NCBI RefSeq assembly: GCF_013141915.1 | Contig: NZ_SROX01000002.1 | Coordinates: forward strand, 1 to 64,000 | Reading direction: 5' to 3' | DNA: 64,000 bases | Source of the DNA: Cupriavidus necator | GTDB taxonomy: Bacteria; Pseudomonadota; Gammaproteobacteria; Burkholderiales; Burkholderiaceae | Shown here: positions 35,289 through 44,962 of the stretch, piece after piece | Numbering within the stretch: position 1 is the stretch's first letter | How the letters are laid out: each line of letters opens with the position of its first letter | Made by a program: the position numbers and the translations under genes | The notes under the pieces: model-generated | Told to the model about the DNA's origin: nothing | The model's input: only the letters and a program-made list of their open reading frames with translations | The model's database searches: none

Positions 35289-35963
35289 ATGACGCACGGC
35301 GCCCGCAAACCCGACCGACCGCCGCAACGCCTCGGCCTGAACGACCTTGCCAGGCTGCGCGACACCCTCAAGGCCGATACCGAGCGCCGCGAAGCCGAGC
35401 GCATTGCCGCCGAGCAGGCGGCCCAGCGCGCGCGCGCCGAAGCCGATGTCTTCCGCACCAGCGTCGGGCAGGTCAGCCAGCTGCGCGACCGCAACCGCGC
35501 CCACCATCCCCCCAGCAAGCCCGCGCCGGTGCCGGTGCAGTCGCAGCGCAACGACCAGGCCGTGCTGCAGGCGTCGCTGTCCGACGAGTTCGATGTGGAA
35601 AGCCTGCTGGAAACCGACGAGACGCTGTCGTTCCGCCGGCCCGGCATCGGCATGGACGTGGTGCGCAAGCTGCGCCGCGGCGAATGGGTGCCGCAGGACA
35701 AGGTCGACCTGCACGGCCTGCGCAGCGACGAGGCGCGCGAGGCGCTGGCCGAGTTCCTGCGCCGCTCGGTGCGCAACGGCGTGCGCTGCGTGCGCGTAAT
35801 TCACGGCAAGGGCCTGGGCTCGCCCGACAAGCTGCCGGTACTCAAGGGCAAGGTGCGCAGCTGGCTGGTGCAGAAAGAGGAAGTGCTGGCCTTCGTGCAG
35901 GCGCGCGAAGCCGAAGGCGGCGCCGGCGCGCTGATGGTGCTGCTGCGCCCGCCGCGCACCTGA
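35289..35963 (+). CDS. Smr/MutS2-domain endonuclease-like protein
   Basis: The 224-residue protein has a charged helical N-terminal half (residues 15-60, rich in Arg/Glu/Ala) and a C-terminal Smr domain with 'VDLHGLRSDEAREAL' (about 140-154) and 'VIHGKGLGSPDKLPVLKG', matching the LDxHG and HGxG signatures. Smr proteins nick or cleave nucleic acids; E. coli SmrB acts on mRNA at collided ribosomes. Which applies here is unknown. It lies 119 bases after trxB, with its own -10, and 12 bases before the TRIC-type gene. Confidence 0.9.
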   Translation: MTHGARKPDRPPQRLGLNDLARLRDTLKADTERREAERIAAEQAAQRARAEADVFRTSVGQVSQLRDRNRAHHPPSKPAPVPVQSQRNDQAVLQASLSDEFDVESLLETDETLSFRRPGIGMDVVRKLRRGEWVPQDKVDLHGLRSDEAREALAEFLRRSVRNGVRCVRVIHGKGLGSPDKLPVLKGKVRSWLVQKEEVLAFVQAREAEGGAGALMVLLRPPRT

Positions 35964-35975
35964 CGCCGCGCCCGG

Positions 35976-36617
35976 ATGCACGTTCCGCTCGAGTTGCTGA
36001 TGGGGCGGCTGCCCCTGATCCTCCACATCATGGAGGTGATCGGCGTGCTGGCCTTCGCGGTCTCGGGCGTGGTCGACGCGCGCAAGCAGCGCCTGGACGT
36101 GGTCGGCACCTTCGTGGTGGCCTTTGCCACCGCCTTTGGCGGCGGCACCTTGCGCGACGTGCTGCTGGACCGACGCCCTTTTTATTGGGTCGACCACGAA
36201 GGCTATGTGCTGCTGATCTTCGCGATGTCGTTCGGCGCATCGTTCGTGCTGCGCGTCGTCAGCCGGGTGGCTTCGGACCGGACCATGATCGTGGCCGATG
36301 CCATCGGGCTGGGGCTGTTCTCGGTGACCGGCGCCTCGCTGGCGCTGGTGGCGCAGATGACACCCACCGTGGCGGTGATGATGGGCATCATCTCGGCCGT
36401 GTTCGGCGGCGTGGTGCGCGACGTGCTGTGCAATGAAGTGCCGATGATCCTGCGCGACCGTTCGCCCTATGCCACCTGCTCGTTCATCGGCTGCTGGATC
36501 TATATCGGCCTGACCTGGGTCGAGGTCCGGCAGGAGGCGGCGTTGCTGACCGGCGCGCTGGCGATCATCGCGATGCGCCTGGCGTCGGTGCGCTACGGCT
36601 GGAAGCTGCCCAGCTAA
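35976..36617 (+). CDS. TRIC-type/UPF0126 membrane channel protein
   Basis: The 213-residue inner-membrane protein has seven hydrophobic helices formed by two repeats, each with the family's Gly-rich turn: 'ATAFGGGTLRDVLLDRRPFYW' (near residues 50-70) and 'SAVFGGVVRDVLCNEVP'. UPF0126 members are trimeric cation (K+) channels. It is probably co-transcribed with the Smr gene (12-base gap). ATG 35976 is used; ATG 36000 or 36030 would shorten only the N-terminus. Confidence 0.9.
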   Translation: MHVPLELLMGRLPLILHIMEVIGVLAFAVSGVVDARKQRLDVVGTFVVAFATAFGGGTLRDVLLDRRPFYWVDHEGYVLLIFAMSFGASFVLRVVSRVASDRTMIVADAIGLGLFSVTGASLALVAQMTPTVAVMMGIISAVFGGVVRDVLCNEVPMILRDRSPYATCSFIGCWIYIGLTWVEVRQEAALLTGALAIIAMRLASVRYGWKLPS

Positions 36618-36644
36618 GCCGCGCCTGAAGCGTCGGCTCCAATG

Positions 36645-36669
36645 AAAACGCCGCCCTGCAAGGCGGCGT
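36645..36669 (-). terminator. Terminator of glnB
   Basis: Read leftward, ACGCCGCC/GGCGGCGT with a 6-base loop is followed by TTTT. It lies 22 bases beyond the glnB stop and also separates it from the convergent channel gene. Confidence 0.75.
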
Positions 36670-36690
36670 ATCGCTGAGCTGGCCGGTGGC

Positions 36691-37053
<363 letters not shown>

Positions 37054-37206
37054 TCACGCGCCTGAAGGCGCATCGCCGCGGACGCGGCGCTCTCCGGGTG
37101 GCATTTTAACAGTCATTGGCGCCGTGCATCCCCCGCAATCCCTCGCCTGGCGCGGCCTGGGCGTTGGACAGCGCGCATCCCGGCGCGCGGCAATGTCGTT
37201 CGCGCC

Positions 37207-37261
37207 TGTGGACAACCTTGTGGAAATCCCTGCGGAAATGCTGTGCAAAGCCTGTGCATAG
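37207..37261. repeat. Phased array of five DnaA-box-like nonamers
   Basis: TGTGGACAA (37207), TGTGGAAAT (37219), TGCGGAAAT (37231), TGTGCAAAG (37242) and TGTGCATAG (37253) recur at 12, 12, 11 and 11 bases. The first and last differ by one base from TGTGNATAA, the complement of the DnaA box. They occupy the gap 37030-37278 between glnB and the GlxA-type gene, which is otherwise empty of genes. Confidence 0.45.
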
Positions 37262-37278
37262 CAGGTGCTTGCCCATGA

Positions 37279-38238
37279 TCACGCCGCGTTGAGGAAGCGG
37301 CGGCGGTAATCCGAGGGCGCCACGCCGATCCGGCGCAGGAAGGCGCGCCGCAGGTTATTGGCGTCGCCAAAGCCGGCCAGCGCCGCCACCCGCTTGAGCG
37401 GGTGACGCGAGCCTTCCAGGAGCCGGCGCGCGGCGTCGATGCGCGCCGCCTCGACAAATTCGGCCGGCGTCACCCGGCATTCCTGGCGGAAGACCCGGGC
37501 GAAGTTGCGCGTGCTCATGCCCGCACGTGCGGCCAGCGCATCGACCGAGAGATCGTCCGCAAGATGCTCGACCAGCCAGTCCTGCACCTCCCGGATGGCA
37601 TTGCGCTCCGCCGTCTGCGCCGCCAGGTGGGCGCTGAACTGCGACTGGCCGCCGGGCCGCTTGAGGAACATCACCAGTTCGCGCGCCACGCGCAGGGCCA
37701 CCACGCGGCCGAAATCCTCCTCGACCAGCGCCAGCGCAAGGTCCAGGCCGGCGGTCACGCCGGCGGAGGTGTACACGTTGCCATCCTTGACATAAATGCG
37801 GTCCGGCTCGACCTGGACCCCGGGAAACATGCGGGCCAGCTGATCGGTGGTGTTCCAGTGCGTGGTGGCGCTGCGCCCGTCGAGCACGCCCGCATGCGCA
37901 AGCATCATCGCGCCGGAGCAAACCGAGCCGATGCGTCGCACCGTGCGGGCCTGCCGGGCCAGCCATGCGCCGATAGTTGCATCCTGCGCCTGCTGCCAGA
38001 GCGCCGGGCCTCCGGCGACGAGCAGCGTGTCGATGTCGTCACTGGCGGTCTCGAGCGTCGCGTCCGGCTCGATGCGCATGCCGTTGGAGGCCCTCAGCAT
38101 GCCCGGCCCCGGCGCGATGATCTCGAACTGGTAGGCCCCGGGCTGACCGGCCTGGCGCGCGCCTTCGTGAAAGACATCGAGGGGGCCGGCCAGATCCAGC
38201 ATCTGGAAGCCTGGAAAGGCGACGACGGCAATTTTCAT
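37279..38238 (-). CDS. GlxA-type transcriptional regulator (DJ-1/PfpI plus AraC domains)
   Basis: The 319-residue protein has an N-terminal DJ-1/PfpI-like domain ('VVAFPGFQMLDLAGPLDVFHE', 'RIGSVCSGAMMLAHAGVLDG' with the nucleophile-elbow Cys) and a C-terminal AraC helix-turn-helix pair (residues about 215-315; 'LAARAGMSTRNFARVFRQE', 'AALAGFGDANNLRRAFLRRIG'). Relatives sense small metabolites such as carnitine or amines. ATG 38238 gives the standard N-terminus and has GGAGG-like bases upstream on the minus strand ('cctccat' on the plus). It is divergent from the SLAC1 gene and may control it. Confidence 0.9.
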   Translation of the reverse strand: MKIAVVAFPGFQMLDLAGPLDVFHEGARQAGQPGAYQFEIIAPGPGMLRASNGMRIEPDATLETASDDIDTLLVAGGPALWQQAQDATIGAWLARQARTVRRIGSVCSGAMMLAHAGVLDGRSATTHWNTTDQLARMFPGVQVEPDRIYVKDGNVYTSAGVTAGLDLALALVEEDFGRVVALRVARELVMFLKRPGGQSQFSAHLAAQTAERNAIREVQDWLVEHLADDLSVDALAARAGMSTRNFARVFRQECRVTPAEFVEAARIDAARRLLEGSRHPLKRVAALAGFGDANNLRRAFLRRIGVAPSDYRRRFLNAA

Positions 38239-38627
38239 GGAGGGTATTGGCAAAGACCGCCCCGGGACCTCGGGATGGCGGGATATTGCAAGTGTAGGCA
38301 AATTCAGCCAACGGTGCATCGCTCCAAAGACATCGGGTCGAGGGCCACCCATGACGGAGCCCGCCCAGGGTCCTTTCGGGTGGAGTGGCGCGGCGCGGCG
38401 GCCGTGTTGCGCAAGTTTCGATACAACGGCCGCAGTCTAGGCAGGAACTACCGCGCCGCTACTGGCAGCAAGCGCCGTGCCGTTGTCCGGATTTGACGCC
38501 TATATCTACTATCGGCCAAAACCCGCGGCAAACCATAATTCCCTTCACCAGCCGCTCCCCTGCCGACGGGATTGGCGGCCCCTCTATCCCGCCCGTCCCT
38601 ACCGGGCTTACCGACACGCCATACGCC
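38239..38627. other. Divergent intergenic region between glxA-type and SLAC1-type genes
   Basis: No gene of supportable quality lies in these 389 bases. They contain an inverted repeat GCGGCCGT (38397-38404)/ACGGCCGC (38426-38433), with CAAC/GTTG extensions that are only partly symmetrical, and an AT-richer patch at 38500-38540. I see no riboswitch match, including for guanidine, despite the Gdx-type gene downstream. Confidence 0.4.
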
Positions 38628-39617
38628 ATGACGCCTGCCACCCACCCCGCCACCACGCTGCCGATGCCCCGCAGTTCGGTCAAGCATCTCCCGGTCAACC
38701 TGTTCGCCGCCGTCATGGGCCTGTCCGGGCTGTCGATGGCCTGGCGCGGCGCTGTCACTGCCTTTGGTGCCAATCCGGCCATCGGCGACGCCATTGGGGT
38801 GGTTGCGGTGCTTGCCTTCGTGGCCCTGGCCGCCGGCTACCTGGCCAAATGGAAGCGCTACCCCGAAGCCGTGCGTGCCGAGTTCAGTCATCCGGTCGCG
38901 GGCAACTTCTTCGGCACGGTCGCCATTGCCATCCTGCTGCTGTCGTCCGTGGTTGGCGTGCACCATGCAGGGCTCGGGCAGGCAATCTGGACGGTGGGCA
39001 CGGTGATCACCGTGGCGCTGTCTTTCCTCATCGCCGGCCGGCTGTTCCGCGGCCGCACCGAACCGGCCAATGTGGTGCCCGCCTGGCTGATCCCGGGCGT
39101 GGCGACGCTGGATATCGCCGTGGCCGGCGGCACCATGCCGATGGCCTGGGCGCATGAGGTCAACCTGTTCGCGGCCGCCGTCGGTACCGTGATCGCGCTG
39201 GTGTTCTTCACCATGATCTTTTCGCGGCTGGTCCACCAGGATCCGCTTCCCTCCGGCATGGTGCCGTCGCTGATCATCCTGATGGCGCCGTTCGAAGTTG
39301 GCTTTCTGGCCTACGTCAACGTGACCGGCCAGGTCGACCTGTTTGCCGGCATGCTGTTCTACTTCGGCCTGTTCCTGTTCATGCTGCTGTCGTGGCGTGT
39401 GTTCCGCCGTCCAGTGCCGTTCGCCCCGTCGTGGTGGGCCATCAGCTTTCCGATGGCGGCGCTGGCGAACGCGGCCCTGAAGTATGCGGACCATGTGCAG
39501 GCCGGCGTGTTGTACTGGCTGGCCGGGCTGATGCTTCTGGTCCTGACGGTGGCGATCGCGGTGCTGTCCGTACGCACCCTGCATGGCTTGTTCACGCATC
39601 GCCTGCTGGCCGGCTGA
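38628..39617 (+). CDS. SLAC1/TehA-type anion channel protein
   Basis: The 329-residue membrane protein has ten hydrophobic segments and the SLAC1/TehA pattern ('LPVNLFAAVMGLSGLSMAW' at the start, conserved Phe residues in the helices, 'PSLIILMAPFEVGFLAYV'). The family includes tellurite-resistance and voltage-independent anion channels. ATG 38628 begins the domain properly; the frame is open upstream to 38385. It is followed after 3 bases by the SMR exporter gene, so the two form an operon. Confidence 0.88.
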   Translation: MTPATHPATTLPMPRSSVKHLPVNLFAAVMGLSGLSMAWRGAVTAFGANPAIGDAIGVVAVLAFVALAAGYLAKWKRYPEAVRAEFSHPVAGNFFGTVAIAILLLSSVVGVHHAGLGQAIWTVGTVITVALSFLIAGRLFRGRTEPANVVPAWLIPGVATLDIAVAGGTMPMAWAHEVNLFAAAVGTVIALVFFTMIFSRLVHQDPLPSGMVPSLIILMAPFEVGFLAYVNVTGQVDLFAGMLFYFGLFLFMLLSWRVFRRPVPFAPSWWAISFPMAALANAALKYADHVQAGVLYWLAGLMLLVLTVAIAVLSVRTLHGLFTHRLLAG

Positions 39618-39620
39618 CCG

Positions 39621-39947
39621 ATGTCCTGGACCCTGCTGTTCGTGGCCGGCGTGCTCGAGATCGCCTTCGCCTTCGGCATGAAATGGTCGGCTGGCTTCAG
39701 CCGGTTCTGGCCCAGTGTCTATGCGGTGGCGACCGGGCTGTCCAGCATTGTCCTGCTGACCCTGTCGCTGCGCGCGCTGCCCGTGGGAACGGCCTATGCG
39801 GTATGGACCGGCATCGGCGCGGCTGGCACCGCGGCGCTCGGCATGCTGTGGCTGGGCGAGCCGGCATCGCTGGCGCGCGCGGCTTGCATCGCGCTGATCC
39901 TGTGCGGGGTGGTAGGACTCAAGCTGGTCTCCGGGCCGGCCGCCTGA
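39621..39947 (+). CDS. SMR-family guanidinium exporter-type protein (SugE/Gdx)
   Basis: The 108-residue four-helix protein closely follows SugE/Gdx: 'GVLEIAFAFGMKWSAGFSRF' with the essential Glu 13, and 'LPVGTAYAVWTGIGAAGTA'. Gdx members export guanidinium in exchange for protons. EmrE-type multidrug function is less likely because the Gdx signature 'MKWSAGFSR' is present. The guanidine riboswitch often seen upstream of such genes is not evident here. Confidence 0.9.
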   Translation: MSWTLLFVAGVLEIAFAFGMKWSAGFSRFWPSVYAVATGLSSIVLLTLSLRALPVGTAYAVWTGIGAAGTAALGMLWLGEPASLARAACIALILCGVVGLKLVSGPAA

Positions 39948-39948
39948 A

Positions 39949-39986
39949 GGCCCGCCCGGATGAAAACAGCCCGCACCGGGCGGGCC
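39949..39986. terminator. Hairpin between the convergent SMR and nadE genes
   Basis: GGCCCGCCCGG (39949-39959) is perfectly complementary to CCGGGCGGGCC (39976-39986), with a 16-base loop. T-rich flanks are weak on both sides, so it may act as a terminator or mRNA-end hairpin for both genes. Confidence 0.55.
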
Positions 39987-40014
39987 ATTTCACCGCGCAG
40001 AAAACCCTGCAGCA

Positions 40015-42063
40015 CTAGGCCGGCACCTTGTCCAGGTCCGCCAGCCACACCACCGACTCCGAGTCGCTCGGGGCGCGCCAGTCGCCGCGCGGCGACAGCG
40101 AGCCACCCGAGCCCACCTTGGGCGCATTCGGCACGCAGGATCGCTTGAACTGGCTGGTGCGGAAGAAACGGTCCAGGAAGATCGCCAGGTTGCGCTTGAT
40201 GTCGGCCAGGCCGTACTGGTTGCGGACCACATGCGGGCCGTTGGGCCAGATGCCGCGCTCGCGGTCGCCCCATGCATGCTGCGCCAGGAAGGCGATCTTG
40301 GACGGGGTAAAGCCGAAGCGCAGCGTGTAGTAGAGGTTGAAGTCCTGCAGCTCGTACGGGCCGATAGTGCTCTCGGTCTTCTGCTCGGGGCCATGGTTGC
40401 TGTCGCCGGGGATCAGTTCCGGGCTGATATCGGTATCGAGCACCGCCAGCAGCACGTCCGAGCCCCCCTCGCCCACTTGCCCGGTCTCGGCCACCCAGCG
40501 CACCAGGTGCGAGATCAGCGTCTTTGGCACGCTGGCGTTGACGTTGTAGTGCGACATGTGGTCGCCCACGCCGTAGGTGCACCAGCCCAGCGCCAGTTCG
40601 CTCAGGTCGCCGGTGCCGATCACGATGGCATGGTGGAAGTTGGCCAGCCGGAACAGGTGGTTGGTGCGCTCGCCCGCCTGCACGTTCTCGAAGGTCACGT
40701 CGTAGACCTTCTCGCCGGCGGCATACGGATGGCCCAGGTCTTTCAGCATCGCCAGGCACGACGGCCGGATATCGATCTCGGTCGCGGTGCAGCCCACCAC
40801 CTGCATCAACTGGCGCGCCTGCTGCAGCGTGCGGCCGCTGGTGGCAAAGCCGGGCATGGTGTACGCCAGGATATTGGCGCGCGGCAGGCCGAGCCGGTCC
40901 ATCGCCTTGGCGCAGACCAGCAGCGCGTGGGTGGAATCCAGCCCGCCCGAGACGCCGATCACCACCTTGCTGATGTTGCTGGCCGACAGCCGCTGCACCA
41001 GCGCCTGCACCTGGATGTTGTAGACCTCCATGCAGCGTTCGTCGCGCTGGCGCGGATCGGCCGGCACGTACGGGAAGCGTGCCACGTTGCGCTCCAGCGG
41101 CAGCGATTTTTCCAGCGTCAGGTCGAGCGGGAAGCGCACCACGCGGAACTGGTCCACCTCGGCCTTGTGCCGCCGTACCGAGTGGCCGAAGGTCACCTGG
41201 TGCATGCGCTCGCGCGACAGCCGCTCGACGTCGATATCGGCGAACAGCAGGTGCGAGGTATCGGCAAAGCGCTCTGACTCCGCCAGCAACTCGCCGTTCT
41301 CGCAGATCAGCGCCTGGCCGTCCCAAGCCAGGTCCGTAGAAGACTCCCCCTTGCCGGCCGAGGTGTACAGGTAGGCTGCCAGGCAGCGCGCCGATTGCTG
41401 CGACACCAGCTGGTGCCGATAGCCCGACTTGCCGACCACGATATTCGATGCCGACAGGTTGACCAGTACCGTGGCCCCGGCCAGCGCCGCGAACGACGAC
41501 GGCGGGATCGGCACCCAGACGTCCTCGCAGATTTCGGCATGGAAGCGGAAGTCGGGGATGTCCTCGAGGTCGAACAGCAGGCCGGCGCCGAACGGCACCT
41601 CCTGGCCCAGCAGCTGGATCGACGCGACCACGGCGTTGTCGGCGGCGCTGAACTGGCGCGCCTCGTAGAACTCCCAGTAGTTGGGCAGGTAGGTCTTGGG
41701 CACCACGCCCTGGATACGGCCACGCGCCACCACCACGGCGCAGTTGAACAGCTGGTGCTCGACCCGCAGCGGCATGCCGACGATCAACGCCGCCGGCAGC
41801 TTGCGCGAGGCCTCGACGATGGTCGCCAGCGCCGCCTGGCAGGCGTCGAGCAACGCGCGCTGGTGGAACAGGTCATCGCAGGTATAGGCCGACAGCCCCA
41901 GCTCCGGGAACGCGACCAGCACGGCGCCGCGCTGCGCCGCCTGCGTCGCCAGGGCAATGGTCTCGTTGGCGTTGAAGGCCGGGTCGGCCACCCGGCAGAC
42001 CGGCACGCCCACCGCGACGCGCGCAAAGCCATGCGAATACAGGTTGAAAAACAGGTTTTTCAT
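40015..42063 (-). CDS. nadE: Glutamine-dependent NAD+ synthetase
   Basis: The 682-residue two-domain enzyme makes NAD from deamido-NAD, ATP and glutamine. The N-terminal nitrilase-type glutaminase has the Glu/Lys/Cys triad in '[14 protein letters not shown]', '[17 protein letters not shown]' and '[12 protein letters not shown]'. The C-terminal synthetase has '[12 protein letters not shown]' (about 358) for ATP binding and '[16 protein letters not shown]'. It is of the long, mycobacterial-type form. ATG 42063 starts the domain; the frame is open to 42138. Confidence 0.96.
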   Translation of the reverse strand: MKNLFFNLYSHGFARVAVGVPVCRVADPAFNANETIALATQAAQRGAVLVAFPELGLSAYTCDDLFHQRALLDACQAALATIVEASRKLPAALIVGMPLRVEHQLFNCAVVVARGRIQGVVPKTYLPNYWEFYEARQFSAADNAVVASIQLLGQEVPFGAGLLFDLEDIPDFRFHAEICEDVWVPIPPSSFAALAGATVLVNLSASNIVVGKSGYRHQLVSQQSARCLAAYLYTSAGKGESSTDLAWDGQALICENGELLAESERFADTSHLLFADIDVERLSRERMHQVTFGHSVRRHKAEVDQFRVVRFPLDLTLEKSLPLERNVARFPYVPADPRQRDERCMEVYNIQVQALVQRLSASNISKVVIGVSGGLDSTHALLVCAKAMDRLGLPRANILAYTMPGFATSGRTLQQARQLMQVVGCTATEIDIRPSCLAMLKDLGHPYAAGEKVYDVTFENVQAGERTNHLFRLANFHHAIVIGTGDLSELALGWCTYGVGDHMSHYNVNASVPKTLISHLVRWVAETGQVGEGGSDVLLAVLDTDISPELIPGDSNHGPEQKTESTIGPYELQDFNLYYTLRFGFTPSKIAFLAQHAWGDRERGIWPNGPHVVRNQYGLADIKRNLAIFLDRFFRTSQFKRSCVPNAPKVGSGGSLSPRGDWRAPSDSESVVWLADLDKVPA

Positions 42064-42271
42064 ATCGGGCCTTGGTATTGGAATCCTGCGGTGGGCCGGC
42101 GCAGCGGGCCGCAAGCATGCGCCCCGCCTCCGACGCATCCTTGGATGCCTGGAACAGCACTATTGACCGGGATGCTCCATTCTACGACGCCCGCCCGGCG
42201 CCTGCCGCGCAGCGCAGCCATCGCGCGGCGTTTCCGGTAGACTCGACCGATCACAGACGGAAACTGGTGCA

Positions 42272-43513
42272 ATGCAGTCTGAATCATGCGTGCCGGGACA
42301 CGGACACCCGGCACGGCAAAAGCGCGACGGGGCGGGCAATGCTGCCCCCGAATACCGTACCGAAATCGTCTCCGACCTGACCCGGATCGACGCCGCCGCC
42401 TGGGACGCCCTGGTGGCCCGCCACGCCGACGCCACGCCCTTCCTCAGGCATGCCTTCCTGCACGCCCTGCACGCCAGTGGCAGCGCCTGCGCCGCGACCG
42501 GATGGCATCCGCGCTACCTGACCTTGTGGGCGCCGCCGGCGGCGGGCCGCCCGGAACGGCTGGCGGCCGCCATGCCGCTCTACGCCAAGGATCACTCCTA
42601 TGGCGAGTACGTCTTCGACTGGGCCTGGGCCGACGCCTATGCCCGCAACGGCATCGAGTACTACCCCAAGTGGCTGGCCGCGATCCCGTTCACGCCGGTG
42701 CGCGGCGCGCGGCTGCTGGCCGAAGACGCCGATGCGCGCCGGCTGCTGCTGCAGATAGCGCTGGCGCTCGCCGCTGAAAGCCAGATGTCGTCGCTGCACA
42801 TCCTGTTTCCGGACGAGGCCGAAGCCGCGCTGATGCAGCAGGCCGGCATGCTGATGCGGCACGGCGTGCAGTTCCACTGGACCAATGGCGGCTACAGCAA
42901 CTTCGACGACTTCCTCGCCACGCTGTCGCAGAAGAAGCGCAAGAACATCCGCGCCGAGCGCAGGCAGGTAGCCCAGGCAGGCATCACCTTCCGCCGCCTG
43001 CGCGGCACGGAGATCGACGACGAGGCGTGGAAGTTCTTCAACCGCTGCTATCGCCAGACCTACCGCGAGCACCATTCCACGCCCTACCTGAACCTGGACT
43101 TCTTCCGCCGCATCGGCACCGCCATGCCGCAGCACCTGCTGCTGGTGATCGCCGAGCGCGCGGGCCAGCCGATCGCCAGCGCGCTGCTGGTCTATGACGA
43201 TGCGCCCGAAGTCAGCACCCTCTATGGCCGCTACTGGGGCGCGCTGGAATACCACCCCTGCCTGCACTTCGAGACCGCGTACTACCAGCCGCTCGAGTTC
43301 TGCATCGAACAGGGCATCGGCACCTTCGAGGGCGGCGCACAGGGCGAGCACAAGATGGCGCGCGGCTTCCTGCCGGTGGCCACGCGCTCGGCCCACTGGC
43401 TGGCGCACCCGGCCTTTGCCGATGCTGTCGAGCGCTTCCTGGCGCGCGAGCGCCAGGGCATCGACGCCTACCTGGACGAACTGGGCGAGCGCAACCCGTT
43501 CGCGCGCGCCTGA
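42272..43513 (+). CDS. FemAB/GNAT-like protein of the DUF482 family
   Basis: The 413-residue protein resembles the DUF482 group of GNAT-fold proteins related to peptidoglycan-bridge enzymes. Segments include 'DATPFLRHAFLHALHASG', 'YGEYVFDWAWADAYARNG', 'YYPKWLAAIPFTPV', 'QKKRKNIRAERRQV' and 'EGGAQGEHKMARGFLPV'. The first 30 residues look like a poorly conserved leader, so the true start could be later; ATG 42272 is the first. The substrate is unknown; a transferase role is inferred from the fold. Monocistronic, divergent from nadE. Confidence 0.85.
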   Translation: MQSESCVPGHGHPARQKRDGAGNAAPEYRTEIVSDLTRIDAAAWDALVARHADATPFLRHAFLHALHASGSACAATGWHPRYLTLWAPPAAGRPERLAAAMPLYAKDHSYGEYVFDWAWADAYARNGIEYYPKWLAAIPFTPVRGARLLAEDADARRLLLQIALALAAESQMSSLHILFPDEAEAALMQQAGMLMRHGVQFHWTNGGYSNFDDFLATLSQKKRKNIRAERRQVAQAGITFRRLRGTEIDDEAWKFFNRCYRQTYREHHSTPYLNLDFFRRIGTAMPQHLLLVIAERAGQPIASALLVYDDAPEVSTLYGRYWGALEYHPCLHFETAYYQPLEFCIEQGIGTFEGGAQGEHKMARGFLPVATRSAHWLAHPAFADAVERFLARERQGIDAYLDELGERNPFARA

Positions 43514-43529
43514 TGCGGGGACGCTGCGC

Positions 43530-44102
43530 TCAGCGCCACATCCGCCGCAGCGTGTGGTCGCCCAGCATGTAGTGATGGAATAGCGCCGCCATCGCGTGCA
43601 GGCCGATGACCAGGTAGAACGCGGTGCCCAGGGTCTCGTGGAGTTCCTTGACGGTGTCCTTCAGCGCCGGGTCGGCCGCGACCAGCGCGGGCACTTCGAG
43701 GCCCAGCGCAGGCAGCGACAGCAGGTGGCCGCCGGCGTTCATCGCCAGCAGGCCCAGCAGCGGCTGGGCCAGGATAAACAGGTACAGCACCCAGTGCATG
43801 GCCGCGCCGGCCCGCTGCATCCAGCGCGCGCCCGGTTCCGGCACGGGGGCGCCGTGCACCAGGCGCCACAGCAAGCGCGGCACGGCCAGCACCAGCACCA
43901 GCGCGCCGGCCCATTCATGCACCGCCATGGCCAGCGCGCGCGGCGGCGTGCCCTTGGCGAAGTTGCCCTTCAGTTCGATCGCGGCATAGGCCAGCGCCAC
44001 CAGCCCGAATACGATCCAATGGAAAGACACCGCGAGCCGGTCATAGCGGGGCGACGACGTCAGGGTCTGCGGCGATGTCTGGACTTTGGTGACGGGATGC
44101 AT
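43530..44102 (-). CDS. Cytochrome b561 family protein
   Basis: The 190-residue inner-membrane b-type cytochrome has four helices and heme-ligand His in 'RLAVSFHWIVFGL', 'AVHEWAGALVL', 'AAMHWVLYLF' and 'VIGLHAMAALFHHYMLGD'. Members move electrons between quinol and superoxide or periplasmic partners. AGGAG lies 5 bases before ATG 44102. Confidence 0.93.
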   Translation of the reverse strand: MHPVTKVQTSPQTLTSSPRYDRLAVSFHWIVFGLVALAYAAIELKGNFAKGTPPRALAMAVHEWAGALVLVLAVPRLLWRLVHGAPVPEPGARWMQRAGAAMHWVLYLFILAQPLLGLLAMNAGGHLLSLPALGLEVPALVAADPALKDTVKELHETLGTAFYLVIGLHAMAALFHHYMLGDHTLRRMWR

Positions 44103-44183
44103 GGGGACTCCTGTTGTCAGTACCCGCATAGCGTAGCGCACGCCATTGGGGCGGGTCCTAATGCGCATCAAGCGCGCGGCAAT

Positions 44184-44206
44184 AAAAAAACCCCGCCTAA
44201 GCGGGG
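44184..44206 (-). terminator. Terminator of ppa
   Basis: Read leftward, CCCCGC/GCGGGG with a 4-base loop is followed by seven T residues, 20 bases beyond the ppa stop. Confidence 0.85.
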
Positions 44207-44225
44207 CTGCCGGGGGCGGTTCAGC

Positions 44226-44753
44226 TTACTTCTTGTAGTTCGCCACGCCGTCGGTGATTTCCTTGTGGGCTTCCTCGATGCCGGCCCAGCCTTCAACCTT
44301 CACCCACTTGCCAGCTTCCAGTGCCTTGTAGTGCTCAAAGAAGTGCTTGATCTGGTCGAGCTGGTTCTGCGGCACGTCCGACAGGCCCTTCATGTAGGCG
44401 GTGGCCGGCGACAGCTTGTCGAGCGGCACGGCCACCAGCTTGGCGTCGACACCCGACTCATCGGTCATCTTCAGCATGCCAAGTGCGCGGCAGCGCACCA
44501 CGGCGCCGGCCAGGATCGGGAACGGCGACAGCACCAGTACGTCGACCGGATCGCCGTCGCCCGACAGCGTCTGCGGGATGTAGCCGTAGTTGGCCGGATA
44601 CCGCATGCCGGTGCCGATAAAGCGGTCGACGAACAGCAGGCCGGTTTCCTTGTCGGCCTCGTACTTCACCGGATCGCTCTGGGCCGAGATCTCGATGATG
44701 ACGTTGAAATCGTTGGGGATGTCCTTGCCCGGGGATACGAGATTGAAGCTCAT
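44226..44753 (-). CDS. ppa: Inorganic pyrophosphatase
   Basis: The 175-residue family I enzyme hydrolyses pyrophosphate to drive biosynthesis. It contains '[23 protein letters not shown]', the Asp signature '[14 protein letters not shown]' and '[16 protein letters not shown]' near the end (each shortened). Start ATG 44753; GGAG lies about 7 bases upstream ('ctggagaaccgc'). A TATAAT -10 lies 42 bases upstream and a strong terminator follows, so it is monocistronic. Confidence 0.97.
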   Translation of the reverse strand: MSFNLVSPGKDIPNDFNVIIEISAQSDPVKYEADKETGLLFVDRFIGTGMRYPANYGYIPQTLSGDGDPVDVLVLSPFPILAGAVVRCRALGMLKMTDESGVDAKLVAVPLDKLSPATAYMKGLSDVPQNQLDQIKHFFEHYKALEAGKWVKVEGWAGIEEAHKEITDGVANYKK

Positions 44754-44794
44754 GCGGTTCTCCAGATGCGTGCGGTGTGTGTTGGATGGCGGGC

Positions 44795-44800
44795 ATTATA
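44795..44800 (-). promoter_or_regulatory. -10 element TATAAT of ppa
   Basis: Consensus TATAAT on the minus strand, 42 bases before the start codon. Confidence 0.5.
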
Positions 44801-44962
44801 GCGGCTCATGCCTGACCGCAGGCTGACAGGCCGGCCCGCCGCGGCGCCTTGCGGGCCGGCCGGCGTCGGCGATAATGGCGCATTCTTCAGCCGTCGCTGA
44901 ATAGCGCAGCGCCCCCGCTGCCCTGCCCTCTGTTGTTGCACCCTGCTGCCCCGGAGCCATCC

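Noticed and set aside
38385-38627. N-terminal extension of the SLAC1 frame
   Set aside because: The translation is Arg/Pro-rich without conservation features and crosses the regulatory region; ATG 38628 fits the family.
38239-38627. Guanidine riboswitch before the SLAC1/Gdx operon
   Set aside because: No paired ACGR loops (class II) or class I/III core sequences could be seen.
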